Origin: Caulobacterales bacterium RIFOXYB1_FULL_67_16
GTDB taxonomy: Bacteria > Pseudomonadota > Alphaproteobacteria > Caulobacterales > Caulobacteraceae
Assembly: GCA_001796045.1 (NCBI GenBank)
Contig: MGLN01000039.1
Location: forward strand, 25,809 to 31,356
DNA: 5,548 nucleotides
Reading direction: 5' to 3'
Made by a program: the position numbers and the translations under genes. The notes beneath the pieces are model-generated. The model made no database searches. It saw nothing but the letters and a program-made list of their open reading frames with translations, and was not told the DNA's origin. The stretch's first letter is position 1, and each line of letters starts with the position of its first letter. Of this stretch, positions 1 to 5,056 are shown in pieces.

Positions 1-1
1 C

Positions 2-316
2 GTCTATTATGTCGCCGTCGCGGGCGTGACCGGCGTCAAGGAGGCGAACGCCGACGTCGTGGCGCCGGCGGTGGAGCGGGTGCGCAAGGCCTCCGGCCTG
101 CCGGTCGCGGTCGGCTTCGGGGTCAAGACGCCGGAGCGGGCGGCCGAGATCGCCCGCGTCGCCGATGCGGTGGTGGTCGGTTCGGCCCTGGTGGACGAGG
201 TGGCCGCCGCTCTGGAGGCCAATGAGCCGGCCGCGCCGCGGGTGCTGGCCCGGGTCCAGGCGCTGGGCGACGCGGTTCGATCGGTGACTAGTGCTTCCGT
301 GACGGAAACCGTCTAA
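2..316 (+). CDS. trpA: Tryptophan synthase alpha subunit, C-terminal part (5' end outside window)
   Basis: This is the last 104 codons of TrpA, which cleaves indole-3-glycerol phosphate to indole and glyceraldehyde 3-phosphate and passes indole to TrpB in the cytoplasmic alpha2-beta2 complex. The visible part has the family landmarks of the second half of the TIM barrel: AGVTG near residue 8, the phosphate-binding GFGVKTPE at about residues 37-44, and GSALV at about 60-64, in the same order as E. coli TrpA (AGVTG, GFGIS, GSAIV). The protein ends in a short Ala/Ser/Thr-rich tail and a TAA stop. The frame is open to the left edge of the window, so the start lies outside. The accD start follows 10 bases after the stop, which suggests cotranscription. 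The trpA-accD-folC order is, from memory, common in alphaproteobacteria. The identification is secure; only the missing N-terminus limits it. Confidence 0.96.
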   Translation, partial: VYYVAVAGVTGVKEANADVVAPAVERVRKASGLPVAVGFGVKTPERAAEIARVADAVVVGSALVDEVAAALEANEPAAPRVLARVQALGDAVRSVTSASVTETV

Positions 317-326
317 GAGCCCGCCC

Positions 327-1217
327 ATGGTCGAGAAGAACAAACCCCAGGAAAAGCGTGGCGGCTGGCTCAGCCGTTTCGCGCCCGGCGTCCGCAAGAT
401 CGTTTCGCGCCGCGACACCCCCGACAATCTGTGGGTCAAGGACCCCGACACCGGCGAGATGCTGTACCGCTCGGACCTGGAGGCCGCCCTGTGGGTGACG
501 CCGTCGGGCCGCCATATGCGGATCGACGCGCCGACGCGGCTGAAGGCCACCTTCGACGGCGGCCAGTACGAGCCCATCGAGACGCCGGACGTGCCGGAAG
601 ATCCGCTGAAGTTCTCGGACGGCAAGCCGTACAAGGACCGCCTGAACGCCGCGCGCAAGGCGGCGGGCCGCAAGGACACCATGGCCATCGGTTGGGGTTC
701 GGTCGGCGGTCAGGACGCGGTCGTGATCGTTCAGGACTTCACCTTCATGGGCGGGTCGCTGGGCATGGCGGCGGGCGAGGCCTTCATCAAGGCCGCGCGC
801 GAGGCCGTGGCCCGCAAGGTTCCGCTGGTCTGTTTCACCGCCGCCGGCGGGGCGCGGATGCAGGAAGGCGCCCTGTCGCTGATGCAGATGGCGCGCACCA
901 CCCTGGCCATCGAGGAGCTGAAGTCGGCGAAACTGCCCTATGTGGTGGTGCTGACCGACCCGACCACGGGCGGCGTGACCGCCTCCTACGCCATGCTGGG
1001 CGACGTGCATTTGGCTGAGCCGGGCGCCCTGATCGGCTTCGCCGGTCCGCGCGTGATCGAGGCCACCATCCGCGAGAAACTGCCCCCGGGCTTCCAGCGC
1101 GCGGAATATCTGCAGGAGAAGGGCATGGTCGACCGGGTGGTCGTCCGCGCCGATCTGCCGCGCGTCCTGGGCCGGATCCTGTCCATGCTGATGGGCGGAA
1201 ACCGCCTGGCGGCCTGA
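327..1217 (+). CDS. accD: Acetyl-CoA carboxylase carboxyltransferase subunit beta (zinc ribbon without cysteines)
   Basis: AccD pairs with AccA to transfer the carboxyl group from biotinylated AccB to acetyl-CoA, giving malonyl-CoA for fatty acid synthesis in the cytoplasm. The 296-residue length is normal for the family. The N-terminal motif WLSRFAPGVRKIVSRR is followed by a ribbon-like region (about 36-66) that aligns without gaps to the E. coli zinc ribbon, but the four cysteine positions are D39, T42, T58 and G61. The crotonase-fold core is intact: MGGSLGMAAGEAF (141-153), GGARMQEG (174-181), TTGGVTASYAMLGD (213-226) and FAGPRVIEATIREKLP (238-253). The only cysteine in the protein is C169. 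The ATG at 327 is preceded by a weak AAGAG-like ribosome site next to the trpA stop, so coupled translation is likely. From memory, other alphaproteobacterial AccD proteins also have a reduced cysteine set, so the protein is probably functional. Confidence 0.97.
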   Translation: MVEKNKPQEKRGGWLSRFAPGVRKIVSRRDTPDNLWVKDPDTGEMLYRSDLEAALWVTPSGRHMRIDAPTRLKATFDGGQYEPIETPDVPEDPLKFSDGKPYKDRLNAARKAAGRKDTMAIGWGSVGGQDAVVIVQDFTFMGGSLGMAAGEAFIKAAREAVARKVPLVCFTAAGGARMQEGALSLMQMARTTLAIEELKSAKLPYVVVLTDPTTGGVTASYAMLGDVHLAEPGALIGFAGPRVIEATIREKLPPGFQRAEYLQEKGMVDRVVVRADLPRVLGRILSMLMGGNRLAA

Positions 1218-1222
1218 CGGCC

Positions 1223-2509
1223 TTGGACCCGATCTCGGAACGTCTCCGGGCGCGGCATCCGCAACGGATCGATCTGTCGCTGGATCGGATGCGCGCCCTG
1301 TGCGCGGCCCTGGGCGATCCGCAGCACCGGTTGCCGCCGGTGGTCCATGTGGCGGGGACGAACGGCAAGGGATCGACCGTGGCCCTGATCCGGGCCATCG
1401 CCGAGGCGGCGGGGCTGAAGGTCCATGCCTATACCTCGCCCCATCTGGTGCGGTTCAACGAGCGGATTCGGCTGGCGGGCAAGCTGGTCGAGGACGATCA
1501 GCTCAACGCCATCCTGGATCGTATCGAGGCCGCCACTTTCGATTCGGGGGGCGAGGCCACGGTGTTCGAGAGCACCACGGCCGCCGCCTTCCTGGCCATG
1601 GCCGAGACCCCAGCCGATCTGGCGGTGATCGAGGTCGGACTGGGCGGGGTGCTGGACGCCACCAATGTGATCGAGCGTCCGCTGCTGAGCGTGATCACCC
1701 CGGTCGACTATGATCATGCCGAATTTCTTGGCACGGACTTGGCCGGGATCGCTTCGGAAAAGGCCGGGGTGCTGAAGGCGGGGGCGCCGGGCGTGATCGG
1801 ACGCCAGCGCGAAGAGGCGTTCAAGGCCATTGAACGACGCGCGGTCGACGTCCATGCGCCGCTGACGGTGCTGGGGGTGGATTTCGACGCCTGGGCCGAG
1901 CGCGGGGGCATGGCCTTTCAGACGGCCGAGCTGTTCATGGACCTGCCGGCGCCCGCCCTGGCGGGGGCGCATCAGATCGACAATGCGGCCTTAGCGGTCG
2001 CGGCGGCCCTTGAGCTGGATCTGCCGGAAAGCGCGATCATCGAGGGGCTGAGGGCCGTGCGCTGGCCGGCGCGGCTGCAGCGGATATCGGCCGGACCCTA
2101 TGGGGAGGCGGCCAAGGCGGCGGAGGCGGAGCTGTGGCTGGACGGGGGGCACAATCCCCATGCCGGACGGGCGCTGGCGGCCTTTCTGGCCGAACGGCAG
2201 GCGCGGGCGCCGCGCCCCCTGGCCCTGATCTGCGGCATGCTGGGCAACAAGGACGCCGGCGGTTTCTTCGCGGCCCTGAAGGACAGCCAGGCCACGGTCT
2301 TCACGGTCGGTTTCGACGGGGCGGCGGCCGAGCCTGCGGCCCTGGCGGCGGTGGCGCGCGGCCATGGTCTGGCGGCGACCCCTGCGGGCTCGGTCGGCGA
2401 AGCCCTGGACCTGGCCCTGAGGTTCGGCGCGGGCCGGGTGGCGATCTGCGGGTCCCTGTATCTGGCGGGCGAGGTGCTGGGCGCCAGCCCGGAGACCTGG
2501 CCCGTCTAG
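1223..2509 (+). CDS. folC: Bifunctional dihydrofolate synthase / folylpolyglutamate synthase (TTG start)
   Basis: FolC adds L-glutamate to dihydropteroate and then further gamma-glutamates to folates, using ATP, in the cytoplasm. The 428-residue protein carries the Mur-ligase-like ATPase fold: P-loop AGTNGKGST (44-52), TSPHLVRFNERI (71-82), EVGLGGVLDATN (137-148), SEKAG with the probable carbamylated Lys180, GAHQIDNAALA (248-258) at the linker, WPARLQ (281-286), LDGGHNP (306-312), and GMLGNKD (338-344) in the C-terminal ligase domain. Two family positions differ from the E. coli form: GGRLDATN is GGVLDATN, and DGAHNP is DGGHNP. The chosen start is TTG, 5 bases after the accD stop. The residues just after it (ERLRARHPQRIDLSLDRM) match the usual FolC N-terminus, no ATG or GTG fits nearby, and there is no clear Shine-Dalgarno, so translation probably depends on coupling to accD. 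Confidence 0.95.
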   Translation: MDPISERLRARHPQRIDLSLDRMRALCAALGDPQHRLPPVVHVAGTNGKGSTVALIRAIAEAAGLKVHAYTSPHLVRFNERIRLAGKLVEDDQLNAILDRIEAATFDSGGEATVFESTTAAAFLAMAETPADLAVIEVGLGGVLDATNVIERPLLSVITPVDYDHAEFLGTDLAGIASEKAGVLKAGAPGVIGRQREEAFKAIERRAVDVHAPLTVLGVDFDAWAERGGMAFQTAELFMDLPAPALAGAHQIDNAALAVAAALELDLPESAIIEGLRAVRWPARLQRISAGPYGEAAKAAEAELWLDGGHNPHAGRALAAFLAERQARAPRPLALICGMLGNKDAGGFFAALKDSQATVFTVGFDGAAAEPAALAAVARGHGLAATPAGSVGEALDLALRFGAGRVAICGSLYLAGEVLGASPETWPV

Positions 2510-2694
2510 CGGGTCATCCAGGGCTTGGACTTGCCCGCCGCGACGCGGGCGGCCTGTTCGCGCTGGAAACGTCCGCCGCGCGGCGGCTTGGGCCGAGCCT
2601 CCAACTTGGCGTTCTTCAGGCGCAGGGCGCGCTGGACCGGGGTTTCATCCGCAGGGGGCGAGGCGTCCGGGGCGGTTTGATCATCTTGGGTCAT
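2506..2694 (-). CDS. Small basic conserved hypothetical protein, convergent with folC
   Basis: I do not know a function for this 62-residue protein. It begins with an acidic, proline-rich and probably disordered stretch (about residues 1-18: TQDDQTAPDASPPADE), then has a short amphipathic segment (QRALRLKNAKLEARP, 21-35) and a basic tail with PKPPRGGRFQREQAARVAAGKSKPW (35-59). There is no cysteine, membrane segment or signal peptide. From memory, small alphaproteobacterial proteins with a similar tail (PKPP, FQREQ, GKSKPW) exist as uncharacterised families, which is the main reason to call it real; the sharp split between variable head and basic tail also fits. The ATG at 2694 is the first start after an in-frame stop at 2704-2706, and its ribosome site is weak. 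The last four bases overlap the end of folC, with both stops sharing CTAG. A nucleic-acid-binding role would be only a guess from the basic tail. Confidence 0.72.
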   Translation of the reverse strand: MTQDDQTAPDASPPADETPVQRALRLKNAKLEARPKPPRGGRFQREQAARVAAGKSKPWMTR

Positions 2695-2759
2695 GATCCG
2701 GCTCTAGCATGTTCCCTCATCAGCGTCGCGAGAGCCGGAGCTGCGGCGAAACGACGGAG

Positions 2760-2788
2760 TTGTCCTGTCGATGTGTTAGCGCTACCAA
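2760..2788 (+). promoter_or_regulatory. Candidate housekeeping promoter of the xylosidase gene
   Basis: TTGTCCT (2760-2766) and GCTACCAA (2781-2788) are separated by 14 bases. This fits the Caulobacter sigma-73 pattern as I recall it (TTGACGS, 10-14 bases, GCTANAWC) with a few mismatches in each half. It would start transcription at about 2794-2797, just before the ribosome binding site. The operator-like palindrome at 2774-2787 overlaps the downstream promoter element. The assignment rests on motif and position only. Confidence 0.45.
2774..2787 (+). promoter_or_regulatory. LacI-family operator-like palindrome (XylR-type)
   Basis: The sequence TGTTAGCGCTACCA is an inverted repeat (TGTTAGC / GCTACCA, one mismatch between arms) with the central CG typical of LacI/GalR-family operators. 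It resembles the operator motif I recall for the Caulobacter crescentus xylose repressor XylR. It overlaps the candidate promoter element and lies 27 bases before the proposed xylosidase start, so a bound repressor should block transcription. A sugar-responsive LacI-type regulator encoded elsewhere is inferred. The exact regulator and inducer cannot be read from this window. Confidence 0.65.
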
Positions 2789-2800
2789 AATGAGAACGAC

Positions 2801-2807
2801 GAGGAGG
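2801..2807 (+). promoter_or_regulatory. Ribosome binding site that decides the xylosidase start
   Basis: GAGGAGG is a near-perfect Shine-Dalgarno sequence, 6 bases before GTG at 2814 and 15 bases before ATG at 2823. The spacing favours GTG 2814. The further upstream in-frame ATGs at 2709 and 2790 lie before this site, and 2790 also falls next to the proposed promoter element, so they are poor starts. Confidence 0.7.
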
Positions 2808-2813
2808 AATGCG

Positions 2814-4403
2814 GTGGCGCGGATGAAGACAATAGCTCAGGCTGGTTTGGCCCTCGCAGCGGCGCTGGCGGCGACGGCGCCGGTGGCGGCGCGCGACAGT
2901 GCGGGCGAAGCGGTCGTCAGACCGATCGTGGTGGACGCCCGGGGGGCGACGACGCCGAGAGATCGCATGGCCGATTTCTCGGTCGGCGCCGACTATCCCG
3001 GCACGACGGGCCGCGAGGACGCCCTGGCCCAGCTGCAGACGGTGCAGGACGAGCTGGGCTTCCGCTACATCCGCTTCCACGACATCTTCCACGACGACAT
3101 GGGCGTCTATCGCGAGGTCGACGGGCGGCCGGTCTATGACTGGACCCGGATCGACCGACTGTACGACCGTTTCCTGGCCATGAGGATCAAGCCCTTCATC
3201 GAACTGGGCTTTACGCCGGATGCGATGAAGACCTCGGACCAGACCATCTTCTACTGGAAGGGCAACACCTCCCATCCGCAGCCCGAGAAGTGGAGCGGAC
3301 TGATCGACGCCTTCGTGCGCCATCTGATCGACCGCTACGGCGCCGAAGAAGTGCGGACCTGGTACTTCGAGTTCTGGAACGAGCCGAACCTGGACGGCTT
3401 CTGGGAGCGGGCCGATCAGGCGGCCTATTTCGACTATTACGGCCGTACGGTCCGCGCCATCAAGGCGGTGGATCCGGCGCTGCGGGTGGGCGGGCCCTCG
3501 ACGGCGGGCGCGGATTGGGTCCCCGAATTCCTGGCCTATGCCGACCAGCACCAGCTGCCGGTGGACTTCATCACCACCCACACCTACGGCGTCGAGGGCG
3601 GTTTCCTGGACGAGAAGGGCGAGGGCGACAACAAGCTGTCGCGCGCCCCGGACGCCATCGTCTCGGACGTGCGCAAGGTGAGGGGGCAGATCGAGGCCTC
3701 GTCGCGGCCGGGCCTGCCGCTGTTCTTCACAGAGTGGAGCACCAGCTATAATCCCCGCGACCCGATCCACGACGACTATTTCGGCGCATCCTATGTCCTG
3801 ACCAAGCTGCACGAGAGCGAAGGCCTGGTTCAGGGCATGAGCTATTGGGCGTTCAGCGACCTGTTCGAGGAGCCGGGGCCGCAGACCAAGCCGTTCGACG
3901 GCGGCTTCGGCCTGATGAACCCGCAAGGGGTCCGCAAGCCGACCTATTTCGCCTACAAATATCTGAACAGTCTTGGCGATCAGGAACTGGCGACCGGCGA
4001 CGACCAGAGCATCGCCGCGCTGAAGAGCGAGACGGTTCAGGTTCTGGCTTGGCGGTATGAGTTGCCGGACCAGCCGATCAGCAACCGCCCCTTCTTCCGC
4101 CAGGTGCGTGAGCCTTCAGCGGCGGCGCCGCTGGACATTCAGGTTCAGAACCTGACGCCCGGCGTTCACCGCGCGACGGTGCGGCGTGTCGGGTTCCGGT
4201 CCAATGACGCCTATACGGCCTATCTGGAGATGGGGGCGCCGGCGAGCCTGGACGCCGCCCAGCTGCAAAGGCTGAACGACCTGACGCGCGACACGCCCGA
4301 GGTCCGGTCGATCACCGTCGGGGCGGACGGCCGCGGGCGTCTGACCGTGCCGATGAAGACTTATGACGTGGTGTTGGTGGAGATCGACCCCGCCCGGCGG
4401 TAA
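2814..4403 (+). CDS. Secreted/periplasmic GH39 beta-xylosidase
   Basis: This 529-residue enzyme should release D-xylose from the non-reducing ends of xylo-oligosaccharides by a retaining mechanism. Residues 1-26 form a signal peptide (basic MARMK start, hydrophobic Ala/Leu core, likely cut after PVAA). The TIM-barrel part follows with GH39 landmarks: GFRYIRFHDIFHDDMGVY (82-99), FIELGFTP (128-135), FEFWNEPNL with acid/base Glu190, GGPSTAG (226-232), FFTEWSTSYNPRDPIHDDYF with nucleophile Glu307, and SYWAFSDLFEEPG. The two glutamates are 117 residues apart, as in the Thermoanaerobacterium saccharolyticum XynB pair (Glu160 and Glu277 from memory). A C-terminal beta-sandwich occupies roughly 390-529. 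The GTG start is chosen for its Shine-Dalgarno and for the signal peptide it gives. Control by a LacI-type repressor is likely from the upstream operator. Caulobacter has GH39 xylosidases named XynB1 and XynB2; which one this matches is unknown, so no symbol is given. Other GH39 activities are possible but less likely. Confidence 0.92.
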   Translation: MARMKTIAQAGLALAAALAATAPVAARDSAGEAVVRPIVVDARGATTPRDRMADFSVGADYPGTTGREDALAQLQTVQDELGFRYIRFHDIFHDDMGVYREVDGRPVYDWTRIDRLYDRFLAMRIKPFIELGFTPDAMKTSDQTIFYWKGNTSHPQPEKWSGLIDAFVRHLIDRYGAEEVRTWYFEFWNEPNLDGFWERADQAAYFDYYGRTVRAIKAVDPALRVGGPSTAGADWVPEFLAYADQHQLPVDFITTHTYGVEGGFLDEKGEGDNKLSRAPDAIVSDVRKVRGQIEASSRPGLPLFFTEWSTSYNPRDPIHDDYFGASYVLTKLHESEGLVQGMSYWAFSDLFEEPGPQTKPFDGGFGLMNPQGVRKPTYFAYKYLNSLGDQELATGDDQSIAALKSETVQVLAWRYELPDQPISNRPFFRQVREPSAAAPLDIQVQNLTPGVHRATVRRVGFRSNDAYTAYLEMGAPASLDAAQLQRLNDLTRDTPEVRSITVGADGRGRLTVPMKTYDVVLVEIDPARR

Positions 4404-4407
4404 AACG

Positions 4408-4439
4408 AAAGCGCCCGCCGGTCGGACCGGCGGGCGTTT
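4408..4439. terminator. Bidirectional intrinsic terminator between the xylosidase gene and trxA
   Basis: CGCCCGCCGG (4412-4421) pairs perfectly with CCGGCGGGCG (4427-4436) around a TCGGA loop. The outward symmetry continues with AAA on the left (4408-4410) and TTT on the right (4437-4439). Read on the + strand the hairpin is followed by a short T run; read on the - strand it is followed by CTTTCGTTTT. It begins 4 bases after the xylosidase stop and lies 24 bases beyond the trxA stop, so it probably ends both convergent transcripts. The T run is longer on the trxA side. Confidence 0.85.
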
Positions 4440-4463
4440 GAACTTCAGAGATCTATTGGCAGA

Positions 4464-4796
4464 TCAGGCGGTCTTGACGCCCGCCTCGGCCAGCCACTCG
4501 ACGATCTTGCCCTTGGGCATGGCGCCGACCTTCATCGAGGTCATCTGGCCGTCCTTGAACAGCATCAGGGTGGGAATGCCCTTCACGCCCAGTTTCGACG
4601 GGGTCATGGGGCTGTCGTCGATATTGACCTTGGCTACGGTGACCTGGCCGCCCAGTTCGTCGGCGATCTGTTCCAGCGCGGGGCCGATCTGTTTGCAGGG
4701 GCCGCACCATTCGGCCCAGAAGTCCACCAAAACCGGGGTGGAAGATTGCAGGACGTCGGCGTCGAAGCTTTCGTCCGTAACTTTCACAGTCGCCAT
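4464..4796 (-). CDS. trxA: Thioredoxin
   Basis: This is a 110-residue cytoplasmic thioredoxin that reduces protein disulfides (for example in ribonucleotide reductase) and is itself re-reduced by NADPH through thioredoxin reductase. It is a single-domain protein of normal length with the DFWAEWCGPCKQ active site (Cys31 and Cys34), buried Asp25, and the cis-proline loop GIPTLMLFKDG (Pro75), followed by the usual VGAMPKGKI segment matching VGALSKGQL of E. coli TrxA. ATG 4796 is preferred because AAGGAG lies 6 bases before it. A TTG directly upstream (4797-4799) would add one residue but has only a 3-base spacer. It lies downstream of addA on the same strand, but the 260-base gap with a repeat and a possible promoter suggests its own transcription. 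It converges on the xylosidase gene across a shared terminator. Confidence 0.97.
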   Translation of the reverse strand: MATVKVTDESFDADVLQSSTPVLVDFWAEWCGPCKQIGPALEQIADELGGQVTVAKVNIDDSPMTPSKLGVKGIPTLMLFKDGQMTSMKVGAMPKGKIVEWLAEAGVKTA

Positions 4797-4802
4797 CAAT
4801 GG

Positions 4803-4808
4803 CTCCTT
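4803..4808 (-). promoter_or_regulatory. Ribosome binding site of trxA
   Basis: On the - strand AAGGAG stands 6 bases before ATG at 4796 and only 3 bases before the adjacent TTG at 4799. The normal spacing supports the ATG as the start. Confidence 0.7.
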
Positions 4809-4891
4809 GAGGCGCCGGCGCTCGGCCCTTGCGGGCGTCGTCGCTTCAGCGCGAATGGGTTGGCCGGATCCGTCCGGGTTCGGCCGCAGAT

Positions 4892-4917
4892 GTGGGAGCG
4901 AATCGCGGGCAATTCAA
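4892..4917 (-). promoter_or_regulatory. Possible trxA promoter
   Basis: On the - strand TTGAATT (4917-4911) is followed after 11 bases by GCTCCCAC (4899-4892). This partly matches the Caulobacter housekeeping promoter pattern TTGACGS, 10-14 bases, GCTANAWC. It would give a leader of nearly 100 bases before trxA. The downstream element has two or more mismatches and no experiment supports it, so this is a weak call. Confidence 0.3.
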
Positions 4918-4944
4918 CTCCTGCCGTCGCTCCCTCTCTCCGTT

Positions 4945-5052
4945 CGTCATCCTCGGGCTCGACCCGAGGATCGGATGATCCGCCGCTCGTGCGAAGACGG
5001 CGCCGCACAGCCCGACCGGCGCCCGGTCCTCGGGTCAAGCCCGAGGATGACG
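4945..5052. repeat. REP-like palindromic element: two inverted 28-base units around a 52-base core
   Basis: The left unit (4945-4972, CGTCATCCTCGGG then CTCGA then CCCGAGGATC) and the right unit (5025-5052) are reverse complements with 2 mismatches in 28. Each unit is itself a hairpin: 9-base arms ATCCTCGGG/CCCGAGGAT in the left, 8-base arms TCCTCGGG/CCCGAGGA in the right, each with a 5-base loop. The pair can therefore fold as two small hairpins or one long stem with a 52-base loop. It ends 4 bases beyond the addA stop. From memory, repeats with the core CCTCGGG-CTTGA-CCCGAGG are scattered in intergenic DNA of Caulobacterales, so this looks like a REP/MITE-type element. No coding capacity is visible. 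It could also help end or stabilise the addA mRNA. Confidence 0.8.
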
Positions 5053-5056
5053 GGGG

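Noticed and set aside
288..1972. Long - strand open frames (288-1010, 835-1398 and 986-1972) opposite accD and folC
   Set aside because: They overlap each other and lie opposite two certain genes; their translations are Arg/Pro/Gly-rich and low in complexity, as expected of shadow frames.
2573..2586. CCGCCGCGCGGCGG, a perfect 14-base palindrome downstream of folC
   Set aside because: It has no following T run and encodes the PPRGG part of the small - strand protein, so a terminator role is not supported; GC-rich Pro/Arg/Gly codons explain it.
2691..3926. A 411-codon open frame on the - strand opposite the xylosidase gene
   Set aside because: It is antisense to a gene with clear family motifs, its translation is rich in Arg/His/Val with no recognisable domain, and it results from the absence of stops in GC-rich DNA.
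4945..5052. A CRISPR array
   Set aside because: There are only two units, they are inverted rather than direct, and no cas genes are present.
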